Part shown: positions 25,119 through 34,046 of the stretch, piece by piece
How positions within the stretch are numbered: position 1 is the stretch's first letter
Layout: each line of letters begins with the position of its first letter
NCBI GenBank assembly: GCA_021295155.1
Contig: JAJTJC010000036.1
Span: 248,001-312,000 of the forward strand
Source of the DNA: Flavobacteriaceae bacterium D16
GTDB lineage: Bacteria > Bacteroidota > Bacteroidia > Flavobacteriales > Flavobacteriaceae
Direction of reading: 5' to 3'
Length of the DNA: 64,000 nucleotides
The notes under the pieces: model-generated
Told to the model about the DNA's origin: nothing
The model's database searches: none
What the model saw: only the letters and a program-made list of their open reading frames with translations
Program-made: the position numbers and the translations under genes

Positions 25119-26129
25119 TTACACGATTTTGGCTTTTATCTTAGAACCAAACCTTCTGGGTTTAAAATAGCTGTTAATCAATGGCACAAAGGCATTCATG
25201 ATCAGGATAGCAAAAGAGATCCCTTCCGGATAGGCTCCCCATAATCGAATCACAACCGTTATAACGCCAATCCCAATCGCAAAAATGACCATCCCTTTCT
25301 TGGTAACCGGACTGGTAACCAAATCGGTCGCCATAAAAAAGGCCCCTAAAATAGCTCCTCCGGAAAGTACGTGGATCAAAGGGTTGGCGAATTGCTCCGG
25401 ATCTATCCACCAGAAAATCCCGGTCATAATGGCAATAGTGACTAAAACCGTAATTGGAATATGCCAGGAAATCACCTTTCTGATAATCATATATAGCCCC
25501 CCTAAGAGCAATGCAATAGCTGACATTTCCCCCAGAGAGCCCGCGGTTATTCCCAGAAACATATCTGTTGTGCTAGGTAACTGCATATTGATTTCGCTTA
25601 TCGTCTGTCCAAACTGTACGCCTTCTTTAATTAGGCCCAGGGTGGTGGCTCCTGTTACTGCATCCACAATGGTAGTATTATTTTCTACTGCTGTGGGCCA
25701 GAGGGTCATCTCAACAGGAAAGGACACCAGTAAAAATACCCTGCCCACCAGGGCCGGGTTAAAAATATTATAGCCGAGACCTCCAAAGGATAACTTTGCC
25801 ACACCTATGGCAACCAGGCTACCGACAACAATCATCCAGATAGGGATGCCTGCAGGCAAATTAAAGGCAAGCAAAATACCGGTAATCAGCGCAGATCCAT
25901 CACCTACAGTAACATTGGTTTTTAATAAGTAGCGCTGGATGAGGTACTCAAATAATAAACAGGAAACCACTGCTGCAGCGGTAGCAATGAATGCATTGAT
26001 TCCAAAAACATAAAGTGAAACAAGAAATACCGGAATAAGCGCTATCACAACATCGTACATCAGTTTTTCAGAGGTACGCTCAGAATGAACATGAGGGGAA
26101 GCTGAAACGATGAATGGTTGTCCGCTCAT
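25119..26129 (-). CDS. rnfD: Rnf complex subunit D
   Basis: A 336-residue membrane protein with about nine or ten helices, homologous to NqrB. The covalent FMN motif is DAVTGATT at about 156-163. GLGYNIFNPALVGRVFLL and the GAILGAFFMATDLVTSPVT block are typical. It is the main membrane channel subunit for Na+ or H+ movement in Rnf. Adjacent genes are 2 bp away on both sides. Confidence 0.95.
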   Translation of the reverse strand: MSGQPFIVSASPHVHSERTSEKLMYDVVIALIPVFLVSLYVFGINAFIATAAAVVSCLLFEYLIQRYLLKTNVTVGDGSALITGILLAFNLPAGIPIWMIVVGSLVAIGVAKLSFGGLGYNIFNPALVGRVFLLVSFPVEMTLWPTAVENNTTIVDAVTGATTLGLIKEGVQFGQTISEINMQLPSTTDMFLGITAGSLGEMSAIALLLGGLYMIIRKVISWHIPITVLVTIAIMTGIFWWIDPEQFANPLIHVLSGGAILGAFFMATDLVTSPVTKKGMVIFAIGIGVITVVIRLWGAYPEGISFAILIMNAFVPLINSYFKPRRFGSKIKAKIV

Positions 26130-26131
26130 AG

Positions 26132-27460
26132 TTACGCCGTTTTCGTTTCTAGTTGTTTTACAATGGATTTACCGAATCTTATGTAGTCCAGAAGAGGACG
26201 ATGGGAAGGGCATACATAACTGCAGGAACCACATTCTATACAGGTAAGGATATCTTCCCGTAACGCTTTCTCGTACATGCCTTTTTCAGAAAGGTTCATC
26301 AATAAATGAGGTTCCAGACCCATGGGGCATACATCTACACATTCCCCGCAACGGATACAATTCTTGGGTGCACCCCTGCTGGCTTCGTCTTCCGCAATAA
26401 CCAAAATACCCGAGGTGCCTTTGGTAACCGGCACGTCCATATTTTTAAGGGCTTTACCCATCATGGGGCCTCCGCTCACGATTTTCCTGGTATTCTCAGG
26501 TACACCGCCAACTGCATCGATTAAATCTTTGATGGGAGTTCCAATCTTTACCCAAAAGTTTGATGGCTGATCTAACTTTTTGCCAGTTACCGTAACTACC
26601 CGTTCCATTAAAGGCCTGTTATGTTGAACGGCCTGGTAAATGGCAAAAACGGTCCCTACATTATGGACCACTACCCCAACATCAAGAGGCAAGCCGTTTT
26701 TAGGAACTTCCCTATTCAGGAGTGCCCGGACCAGTTGTTTTTCCCCTCCCTGGGGATATTTGACCTTTAAGGCAGCAATCTGAATACCCGATTCTCCCGA
26801 AGTCAACTTTTTAAAGATGTCTATGGCATCCTTTTTATTGTTTTCAATTCCAATAATTGCCCTGTTTACATCCAGCGCATGCATGAGGATTCGTATACCA
26901 ACGAGAATTTCTTCTGCCTTTTCCAACATAAGCCTGTGGTCAGCCGTTAAATAAGGCTCGCACTCCACTCCATTTATGATCAGGTGGTCTAATTTTTTAC
27001 CCTCTTTAATTTGCAGCTTTACGTGAGATGGAAAGGTGGCTCCCCCAAGTCCCACAATACCAAAATCAGAGATGTGTTGTAGGATTTCCTTGGGCTTCAG
27101 GTTTATTTCTTTTTTAAGCGGATACTCGGTCTCTTCAAAATTGGATTCATTTTTGACATCCGTTCTGATTACAATACATTGTTTCTTATAACCCCGGGTG
27201 TCTACAATTTTGTCGAGCTTGGTAACTGTACCGGCAACAGGGGAATGAATATTGGAGGAAACAAAACCTCCAGATTTCGCAATCACCTGTCCTATTTCGA
27301 CCTTGTCCTTTCGATCAACTATGATTTCTGCCGGGATCCCAATATGCTGGGCAATAGGAACGTAGACTACTTTAGGTAAGGGTAGTCTTTTAATCGGTTT
27401 CGAAGAAGTTAACTTATTCTCCGGAGGATGGATACCTCCTTTTGGAAATGTCCTAAGCAT
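26132..27460 (-). CDS. rnfC: Rnf complex subunit C
   Basis: A 442-residue peripheral subunit that binds NADH and FMN and carries two [4Fe-4S] clusters. The glycine-rich GIVGLGGATFPSHVK (about 135-149) is the flavin/NADH-binding region. A SLBB domain follows, then cluster motifs CIRCGECVDVCP and CIECGSCSYVCP between about 370 and 420. It lacks the long Ala/Lys-rich tail of gammaproteobacterial RnfC. The start overlaps the end of rnfB by 8 bp. Confidence 0.95.
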   Translation of the reverse strand: MLRTFPKGGIHPPENKLTSSKPIKRLPLPKVVYVPIAQHIGIPAEIIVDRKDKVEIGQVIAKSGGFVSSNIHSPVAGTVTKLDKIVDTRGYKKQCIVIRTDVKNESNFEETEYPLKKEINLKPKEILQHISDFGIVGLGGATFPSHVKLQIKEGKKLDHLIINGVECEPYLTADHRLMLEKAEEILVGIRILMHALDVNRAIIGIENNKKDAIDIFKKLTSGESGIQIAALKVKYPQGGEKQLVRALLNREVPKNGLPLDVGVVVHNVGTVFAIYQAVQHNRPLMERVVTVTGKKLDQPSNFWVKIGTPIKDLIDAVGGVPENTRKIVSGGPMMGKALKNMDVPVTKGTSGILVIAEDEASRGAPKNCIRCGECVDVCPMGLEPHLLMNLSEKGMYEKALREDILTCIECGSCSYVCPSHRPLLDYIRFGKSIVKQLETKTA

Positions 27461-28343
27461 CTTTTTGAGGCTTTACCGATTCGACCTTCGCAGTAACCTT
27501 AGCTTCCACCTTTTTTACTTTTCTTGGCGGAAAATTGGTTTCAATTATAGAATGGGTTGGGCATACAGGGACACATTTTCTGCAAAGGGTACAATAGGCC
27601 GGATCAATGTATGCCAGGTTATTTTCCACAACAATTGCATCTTTTGGACAGGCATCCACACATTTAGAGCAGCCAATACAGGCAACAGAACAGGCCTTCC
27701 TGGCAAAGCCGCCTTTCTCCTCGTTCAGACAACCCACATATATCTTCAGATCTCTCTTCTTTTTTGGACGCATTTCGATAATGTCCCTCGGGCAGGCGTC
27801 AACACACATACCACAAGAAGTACATTTATCCGTAATTACCACGGGTAGCCCTGTAGCTTCATCCATGTACATGGCATCAAAAGAACATACCTCAACACAA
27901 TCTCCATCACCAAGGCAGCCATATTGACAATCCGTTTCTCCGCTATAAATCAGGGCTGAAATGGTACAGGATTTTGGTCCCTGGTATTCTGTTGTTTTGG
28001 GCCTTACGTCACAACCCCCCTGGCAGCGGACTACCGCCACTGTAGGATCCTTTTCAGCAACTTCTTTGCCCAGGGTTTCGGAAACCAATTTCATTACCTC
28101 GTTTCCACCAACAGGACAAAACAGATCCGAGATGTCTTCCGTGTTCACCAATTTTTCTGCAAAAGATTTACACCCGGGAAAACCACAGCCTGCACAGTTA
28201 GCGGCCGGAAGAAGCTCTTCTACTTCAGCAATTAAGGGGTTTTCATAGACATAGAATTTTTTGGAAACCACGTAGAGTATCAAGGCAGCTACAGTCCCCA
28301 GGAGGGCCAACAAAATTGCACTATGTAATATGGAATCCATCAT
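27453..28343 (-). CDS. rnfB: Rnf complex ferredoxin-like subunit B
   Basis: A 296-residue iron-sulfur subunit that takes electrons from ferredoxin. It has one N-terminal membrane helix (about 5-26), the Fe-S cluster block CAGCGFPGCKSFAEKL (about 50-65), a downstream GGCD block, then ferredoxin-like repeats CTSCGMCVDACP, CIGCSKCVDACP and CTLCRKCVPVCP. The C-terminal tail is Lys/Val-rich. It starts 5 bp after rseC. Confidence 0.95.
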   Translation of the reverse strand: MMDSILHSAILLALLGTVAALILYVVSKKFYVYENPLIAEVEELLPAANCAGCGFPGCKSFAEKLVNTEDISDLFCPVGGNEVMKLVSETLGKEVAEKDPTVAVVRCQGGCDVRPKTTEYQGPKSCTISALIYSGETDCQYGCLGDGDCVEVCSFDAMYMDEATGLPVVITDKCTSCGMCVDACPRDIIEMRPKKKRDLKIYVGCLNEEKGGFARKACSVACIGCSKCVDACPKDAIVVENNLAYIDPAYCTLCRKCVPVCPTHSIIETNFPPRKVKKVEAKVTAKVESVKPQKDA

Positions 28344-28347
28344 TATA

Positions 28348-28776
28348 TTAAATACTTAGAACAGAAATTTTAAAAGTCTTTATAAAATAATTTTTAAGCG
28401 CATATACCATTCCGTAATACGGGATAAGAATCAGGAGTGACAACAAACCTGCCATCCATTCCTGCAGGAATAAGGAGGAGGTTAATAAGGTTGCCAGCAT
28501 AAGGAGAAAGGGGAAGATATAGGCCCAAAAAACAGCCTTTTGGCCTAAATCTTTTTTTAGGATTACTTCCACAGGCTGATTTAACTTAAAAGAACCTTCG
28601 GGATTGACAACTTCAACAGTTTTGTTCACAGATTCAGAAACGCCGCATGCACCCTTTGCACTACAGGATTCGCAGTGGACATTTTCATCCAGAGCAATAA
28701 TAATAGAGCTGCCTTTCATCTCAGAAACCACACCTGAGTGAACAAATGCATCCGTTTCTTCTGCTTTAAAATCCAT
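28348..28776 (-). CDS. rseC: RseC/SoxR-reducing system family membrane protein
   Basis: A 142-residue protein of the RseC_MucC family with an N-terminal cysteine cluster (HCESCSAKGACG) and two membrane helices (about 85-105 and 108-128). In Proteobacteria RseC is part of the Rsx/Rnf system that keeps SoxR reduced; in Bacteroidota a homologue usually opens the rnf operon, as here. It is probably an assembly or accessory factor. The cysteine spacing could bind an Fe-S cluster. It is the first gene after the operator-promoter at 28829-28871. Confidence 0.88.
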   Translation of the reverse strand: MDFKAEETDAFVHSGVVSEMKGSSIIIALDENVHCESCSAKGACGVSESVNKTVEVVNPEGSFKLNQPVEVILKKDLGQKAVFWAYIFPFLLMLATLLTSSLFLQEWMAGLLSLLILIPYYGMVYALKNYFIKTFKISVLSI

Positions 28777-29089
28777 GGCCCTTGATATTTATCCTTACAA
28801 ATTTTGTGAATCCAAAGAATTCATGGGGTAAAACTAACATATCCCTTTTAGCCATTTCATGATAAATGTCAGCGTTCTTGATTGTTGGTTTGCGTGGTGT
28901 TTTAAGCGCTAAAGGAGTCCTGGAGGGGCTGATTGCTGATATTTATCCAACTTTTCCTCAGAAATTACCCTGATTTGTCTTCAAATAACGGATTATGAAG
29001 GATTTGAAAAGCAGGCGTTGATCGAATTTAACAGCATTTTTTAGCCTTGTGGCAAGGTATTTGCTAATTTTATGGAAAAATTAAAAGCT
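28777..29089. other. 313-bp divergent intergenic region between rnf and a secreted-protein gene
   Basis: It holds the rnf operator and promoter plus two imperfect copies of the palindrome, TGATATTTATCC at 28783-28794 (between the predicted rnf transcription start and rseC) and at 28937-28948. Near the right end TAATTTTA (29065-29072) is a likely -7 box for the rightward gene. I see no ORF or RNA gene here. Confidence 0.55.
28829..28871 (-). promoter_or_regulatory. Crp/Fnr-like operator plus -7 box for rseC-rnfBCDGEA
   Basis: The palindrome TGATAAATGTCA (28860-28871, identical to the nifJ copy) is centred 29.5 nt before TAGTTTTA on the minus strand (28836 down to 28829; 7 of 8 to TAnnTTTG). 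Predicted start near 28825, about 50 nt before rseC. Confidence 0.77.
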
Positions 29090-29737
29090 ATGAAATCAGC
29101 TTTTACCCTCATTTTTGTTTTATTTTTTTCCTGCGTGGGGTGGGGGCAGACTGATATACCCAAAAGACAGCCTCTCAAAATCTCCGCCGAAAAAAAACTG
29201 GAGGTAAAAAGCACCCCAAACAAAGGCACGGCTCTGAATATGCCTTCTATCTTAACCAAAAACCCTGATGCAAAACTCAATGACCCGCTCAAGGATCGGA
29301 ATATAAAGATGCTTCCTGACAAGCAATTGAAGCAAGCCGGTTTTGATATGAAGATTGATCCCAAGGTTGGGGAAGCGGAGCGTAAGGGTTCTGGCAAATT
29401 CTTTGGTGATATGTACCTTGGAGATATAAAGACCAGTTCGAAATTCATTGGCGTAGTTTGCCGTGACCACGAGTACGTAGACGGAGACAGGGTCAAGGTT
29501 TATGCAAATGATCAGGTTGTTGAACCCAACATCATGCTTACGGGCAGTTTTAAAGGTATCAATATAGATCTGGACAAGGGGTTTAATCGTCTCGATTTTG
29601 AAGCCCTTAACCAGGGAACCAGCGGGCCAAATACGGCTCAGGTAGACGTTTACGATGAAAATGGAAAACTGCTCTATTCCAATAAATGGCTGCTATCTAC
29701 GGGGTCCAAAGCTTCCCTGATCGTGGTTCAGGAATAA
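29090..29737 (+). CDS. Secreted protein of unknown function
   Basis: A 215-residue protein with a clear signal peptide (MKSAFTLIFVLFFSCVGWGQ) and no lipobox at the usual place. After a lysine-rich low-complexity segment (about 20-100) comes a beta-rich region (about 105-215) with YVDGDRVKVYANDQVV and INIDLDKGFNRLDFEALNQG, resembling a small Ig-like or carbohydrate-module fold, and a short C-terminus SLIVVQE. I know similar hypothetical secreted proteins in Flavobacteria but no function. ATG 29090 is preferred to ATG 29072 because the -7-like box TAATTTTA overlaps the latter. It ends 3 bp from the facing penicillin-acylase-family gene. Confidence 0.78.
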   Translation: MKSAFTLIFVLFFSCVGWGQTDIPKRQPLKISAEKKLEVKSTPNKGTALNMPSILTKNPDAKLNDPLKDRNIKMLPDKQLKQAGFDMKIDPKVGEAERKGSGKFFGDMYLGDIKTSSKFIGVVCRDHEYVDGDRVKVYANDQVVEPNIMLTGSFKGINIDLDKGFNRLDFEALNQGTSGPNTAQVDVYDENGKLLYSNKWLLSTGSKASLIVVQE

Positions 29738-29740
29738 TTA

Positions 29741-31915
29741 TTAACGCTTCCCGGGTTTATAGCTTTCCTTAGCCCTTTTAAGTACATCCTCTTTATAATA
29801 GGCCGCTTCCTTGAATTCCATGTCTGCATAAGCTTGTGCCTGATCATTAAAGTGAGGAGATGTGGGATCACCACTTTGTCCTCCGGCAAGAATAGTTTTA
29901 GCCCTTACTTTTTCCCCAAACTCTACTACGGCCACGAAACTATTCCCTCTGGTACCATAAATTTTCTTGGTGTTGTTGGTATATCGTGCCCCATAGGCAG
30001 CCAGGGCTCCCCATCTGCCAGATGCAAAACCAATGGGGATACTGGGTTCTGTATCACTGAATGGCTGGCGTATATCTCCTGTTAGTCTCTGATATCGATG
30101 TACCTCTCCCCAAGGTAAATTCCAGGTGCCAAAATCTTCATTCAATTGCTCCAGTACGCCGCCAAATATTTTCAGACGTTCGGCAAAAGGAGATTCCTTG
30201 CCAAAATAGGTCATGAGTTCCATATCACTCATCCTAAAAGGCCTTTCCCCCTTACGCCCGTAATGTGTTCCATAATAGTGCGCCAAAGTCATGGCCACAG
30301 ACGATTCGGAAGTTCTATAATCCCATTTCCTGAGTACTTCAATCGCTGCTCCTACTTGTCCGTCCTTTCCTGGATTGGCGTCATAGGCTTCCACCAGGCC
30401 GGGTATCAAAACAGCAAATGCAGGTAAAAACGGATCATATGCCAGGGTTATCAGGCTATCCAGTGTGTATCCGTCTTTGCCTTCCAATAGTCCAATCCCA
30501 TGTATCCCCCGGAAATTTTCACGGTCTCGCGACATGTATTTTGGATAATCCTTCCGCTTAGGGCTGTACTCCAGGGCAGCGGTAAAGGGGGTAGAATTGC
30601 AGTTTTGGATCCAACCGTTTTCAGGGTTTAATATCAGGATATTTTCATCAACGGAATGAAGGCCTTTCCAATCAGTTGCCGGATTGGAACCATCCACCGG
30701 TTGTGTATAGTCGAATATAGTATCCCTCCTGGGAACGAAATTTCCATGGAAATAGGCAATGTTTCCATCCGTATCTGCATAAACCGTATTGTTGGAGGAA
30801 TTGGTCCGTATATCCATCATTTTCCGAAATCCTTTATAATCTTCCTGCTTTGTACGTATATAAGATTGTTCCAGGGCTTTCACAGGATCCCACATCATTG
30901 CGGTAGCTACAGGCTTATCTCCCTCCTTATGGGTCAGAGGACCGTGATGTGTCCGGTATGCCGGGAAAGTTCTTGTCTTTAGTTCATCTCCGTCTTTATA
31001 GTAAAGGGTAATCTCAGAAGTCTCCACCGGCCTTAACTCTTCCCCATAAACATAATGTGGTTTACCTTCTACCTCCATAATCTCCTCTACAAACTCGTCC
31101 ATCACATCCGTATAGGTAGAAGTATGGATCCATCCTGTTTTTTCATTGAAGCCCTGATAAACAAAAAACTGTCCCCAGGTTACAGCTCCATAAGCATTTA
31201 AGCCCTCCTCACTTACTGCGTGTACTTCTCCTCTGAAATAAAAAGAGGTGTGAGGATTGATCAACAACATGGCATTCCCCGACTTGGTGAGTTTACCAGA
31301 GATAGCAATACCGTTAGACCCCTGCGGTTCTATTTCTGCCTTTTTCCGTTCCTCTAATTCGCTTTTTGTATCGGGAAACGCAATTCCTTCTTCATAAAAA
31401 GCCCGTAGTTTATTAACCGAAATCCGTTCAATATCCCCTCCTATGGATCCTTCACTGAAATACATCGGCATCCAGGGCTCAAATCGAGTTAACAACTTGG
31501 GTTTTACTTCGGGATGGGTATGCAGGTAATAGTTAATTCCATCGGCGAATGCCCGGCATAGATCCTTCAGCCAGTCCGGACTGGTTTCATAGGTTTCTAT
31601 GGCTTCCTCCTTTTTCATAAACAACCTGGCTCTTAAATCACTGTACAAAGCACTTTCCCCTTCTATCTCAGCCAGTCTGCCAATTGCCCAGATATAGTTT
31701 TGTTCCACCCTGGGAAAGTCGTCTTCACATTGGGCGTAAAGCAGGCCGAAAACGGCATCAGCATCTGTTTTTCCATAAATATGGGGTATACCAAAATCGT
31801 CTCGGATAATGGTCGTATTAGATGCATGAGATTCCCAGCGTTCTTGTTCAGACTGTTCCTGCTTGACTCCGCATGACAGAAATAACAGCATAAAAAGGAT
31901 TCCCAGATATTTCAT
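29741..31915 (-). CDS. Penicillin acylase family (Ntn-hydrolase) lipoprotein
   Basis: A 724-residue precursor of an N-terminal nucleophile hydrolase of the penicillin/acyl-homoserine-lactone acylase family. It has a lipoprotein signal (lipobox LFLSC, Cys at residue 15). The alpha chain starts TTIIRDDFGIPHIYG; autocleavage would occur before S200 in PQGSNGIAISG, which becomes the catalytic serine of the beta chain. Later family motifs include INPHTSF and the asparagine in MDIRTNSSNNTVYADTDGNIAY. Substrates in the family include beta-lactams, acyl-homoserine lactones and other acyl amides; which one applies is unknown. ATG 31948 is possible, but ATG 31915 starts a proper signal peptide. Confidence 0.92.
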   Translation of the reverse strand: MKYLGILFMLLFLSCGVKQEQSEQERWESHASNTTIIRDDFGIPHIYGKTDADAVFGLLYAQCEDDFPRVEQNYIWAIGRLAEIEGESALYSDLRARLFMKKEEAIETYETSPDWLKDLCRAFADGINYYLHTHPEVKPKLLTRFEPWMPMYFSEGSIGGDIERISVNKLRAFYEEGIAFPDTKSELEERKKAEIEPQGSNGIAISGKLTKSGNAMLLINPHTSFYFRGEVHAVSEEGLNAYGAVTWGQFFVYQGFNEKTGWIHTSTYTDVMDEFVEEIMEVEGKPHYVYGEELRPVETSEITLYYKDGDELKTRTFPAYRTHHGPLTHKEGDKPVATAMMWDPVKALEQSYIRTKQEDYKGFRKMMDIRTNSSNNTVYADTDGNIAYFHGNFVPRRDTIFDYTQPVDGSNPATDWKGLHSVDENILILNPENGWIQNCNSTPFTAALEYSPKRKDYPKYMSRDRENFRGIHGIGLLEGKDGYTLDSLITLAYDPFLPAFAVLIPGLVEAYDANPGKDGQVGAAIEVLRKWDYRTSESSVAMTLAHYYGTHYGRKGERPFRMSDMELMTYFGKESPFAERLKIFGGVLEQLNEDFGTWNLPWGEVHRYQRLTGDIRQPFSDTEPSIPIGFASGRWGALAAYGARYTNNTKKIYGTRGNSFVAVVEFGEKVRAKTILAGGQSGDPTSPHFNDQAQAYADMEFKEAAYYKEDVLKRAKESYKPGKR

Positions 31916-32062
31916 ATGTACTTGTGTTTGGCCTTGAAAATACTTCACCCAAGGCTTATTTGCTAATTTTATTCCTAATTTGTGGGCAAGCCTGACCGGC
32001 CTGAAGTGACCTATTTATCCTATCTTGCACAGGCCATATCAAAAGACCACCAAAAGTTAACT

Positions 32063-33799
32063 ATGTCAGAAAAACGCGTAAGTATTTTAAAAGCCTTTAA
32101 AACCATAATCTGGCCCCGTCGCAACCTGGTATTTATTGGATTATTGCTAATAGTAGTGAGCAAGGCTGCAAGTTTTGTTGCGCCCCTATCCCTGAAATAC
32201 CTCATGGACGACATTATCCCCAATAAAGATGTTTCCATGCTTAAGCTGCTTGTTGGGCTGGTAATTGCTTCCATACTTATTCAGGCAGTTACTTCATTTC
32301 TGCTGACCAGGATCTTGAGTGTTCAGGCGCAGTTTATGATTTCGGAATTACGTGCTCAGGTTCAAAGGAAAGTGCTTTCCCTGCCCATTCGCTTTTTTGA
32401 TAACACCAAATCAGGGGAGCTGGTCTCCCGAATAATGTCTGATGTGGAGGGAGTTCGCAACCTTATTGGCACCGGCCTTGTTCAATTAGTGGGAGGAAGC
32501 GTTACCGCTATAGTCTCCTTAATCCTCCTTTTGGGTATAAGCCCCAGCATGACCCTCTTTGCTTTAGTACCGCTTTGCATTTTTGCCGTTATCGCCCTAA
32601 AGGCATTCAAGATAATTCGCCCTATTTTTCGAAACCGCGGCAAGATCAACGCCGAAGTTACCGGACGACTTACGGAAACCCTGGGGGGTATCCGCGTAAT
32701 CAAGGGCTTTAATGCAGAGGCACAGGAACACGGCGTCTTTGAAGAAGGGGTACACAGACTCTACCAAAACGTAAAAAAAAGCCTGACTGCAACAGCGGTA
32801 ATGACCAGTTCTTCCACTTTTCTACTAGGAGTTGCCACCACAGGAATTATGGGACTTGGCGGGTACAAAATCATGATGGAAACCTTAACCGTGGGGGAAT
32901 TTCTGACCTTTACATTTCTTCTGGGTCTCATGGTAGCCCCGATTGTACAAATGAGCAATATCGGAAGTCAGCTGACCGAGGCCCTGGCCGGACTGGACCG
33001 TACAGAAGAACTTATGAATATGGAGCCGGAAGCCCTGGATGGCGAGAGAACACAGCGAATTCCGGAAGTAACGGGCCATGTTATCTTTGAAAACGTATCC
33101 TTTGCTTATGAGGAAAACAAGCAGGTTCTGGAAGATATTGATTTTGAGGTTAGCCCCGGAAGTGTAGTGGCCCTGGTGGGTAGCTCTGGTTCAGGAAAAA
33201 GTACTATTGCCGGCCTTGCCGCCAGTTTTCTCAGCCCGGGTAAAGGTAAAATCACGGTGGATGGGTACGACCTCTCTAAGGTAAACCTGGAAAGTTATCG
33301 AAAACATCTCGGGGTGGTCTTACAGGACGATTTCCTGTTTGAGGGGACCATCCGTGAGAATATCTTGTTCCCCCGACCCCAGGCTTCGGAAGAGTCATTA
33401 ATGGATGCTGTGCGTTCCGCATATGTCGATGAGTTTACAGATCGTTTTGATGATGGTCTCGAAACCCTCATTGGTGAGCGTGGTATCAAATTATCTGGCG
33501 GACAAAGACAGCGTATTGCTATTGCCCGGGCTATTTTAGCCAATCCGAGAATACTCATCCTGGATGAGGCTACCTCCAATCTGGATACGGAAAGTGAGGC
33601 CTTAATTCAGAAAAGTCTTGCCTCCCTAACGGCGGGGAGAACAACCTTTGTCATTGCACACAGATTAAGTACTATACGCAAGGCAGATCAAATTTTAGTT
33701 ATTGAGGATGGGCGTATTGCAGAACGGGGTACCCACGAAGAACTGATAGCAAGCGAAGGAAGGTATTACCATCTCTTTACTTACCAGGCAAGAATCTAG
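32063..33799 (+). CDS. ABC transporter, fused permease and ATPase (MsbA-like exporter)
   Basis: A 578-residue half-size ABC exporter: a six-helix membrane domain (about 1-310) fused to an ATPase domain (about 330-578). Walker A is GSSGSGKST, the signature LSGGQRQR, Walker B ILILDEATS, and the H-loop VIAHRLS. Homodimers of this type export lipids, peptides or drugs; the substrate is not predictable. The frame is open to GTG 31982, but ATG 32063 (MSEKRVSILKAFKTI) begins just before the first helix and fits homologue lengths. It ends 2 bp before the facing NifU-like gene. Confidence 0.9.
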   Translation: MSEKRVSILKAFKTIIWPRRNLVFIGLLLIVVSKAASFVAPLSLKYLMDDIIPNKDVSMLKLLVGLVIASILIQAVTSFLLTRILSVQAQFMISELRAQVQRKVLSLPIRFFDNTKSGELVSRIMSDVEGVRNLIGTGLVQLVGGSVTAIVSLILLLGISPSMTLFALVPLCIFAVIALKAFKIIRPIFRNRGKINAEVTGRLTETLGGIRVIKGFNAEAQEHGVFEEGVHRLYQNVKKSLTATAVMTSSSTFLLGVATTGIMGLGGYKIMMETLTVGEFLTFTFLLGLMVAPIVQMSNIGSQLTEALAGLDRTEELMNMEPEALDGERTQRIPEVTGHVIFENVSFAYEENKQVLEDIDFEVSPGSVVALVGSSGSGKSTIAGLAASFLSPGKGKITVDGYDLSKVNLESYRKHLGVVLQDDFLFEGTIRENILFPRPQASEESLMDAVRSAYVDEFTDRFDDGLETLIGERGIKLSGGQRQRIAIARAILANPRILILDEATSNLDTESEALIQKSLASLTAGRTTFVIAHRLSTIRKADQILVIEDGRIAERGTHEELIASEGRYYHLFTYQARI

Positions 33800-33801
33800 T
33801 T

Positions 33802-34044
33802 CTAAGCATCAATATTGATGACTTTTTCGATTTGGGGCGCATGCTTCTTGATAGTCATTTCCACCCCACTTTTAAGGGTCATCTGGTTGACACTGCAACC
33901 CACACAATTACCTTCAAGTCGCACTTTGACCTCTTTACCGTTTTCAATGCCTATCAGGGATATGTCACCGCCGTCGCTTTGCAGGAACGGACGAATCTCG
34001 TCCAGAGCGTTCTCTACTTTTATTTTTAATTCCTCTGAAGTCAT
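33802..34044 (-). CDS. NifU C-terminal domain (NfuA-like) protein
   Basis: An 80-residue protein made only of the NifU C-terminal domain, which carries and delivers Fe-S clusters. The CxxC pair is in GNCVGCSVNQMTLKSG. ATG 34044 (MTSEELKIKVENAL) is preferred; the longer reading to 34071 runs into the end of the Mrp gene. It follows mrp by 2 bp, so the two act together in Fe-S maturation, which fits the many Fe-S enzymes in this window. Confidence 0.9.
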   Translation of the reverse strand: MTSEELKIKVENALDEIRPFLQSDGGDISLIGIENGKEVKVRLEGNCVGCSVNQMTLKSGVEMTIKKHAPQIEKVINIDA

Positions 34045-34046
34045 AT

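Noticed and set aside
29072-29090. ATG 29072 as start of the secreted protein
   Set aside because: The likely -7 box TAATTTTA overlaps it, and ATG 29090 gives a standard signal peptide.
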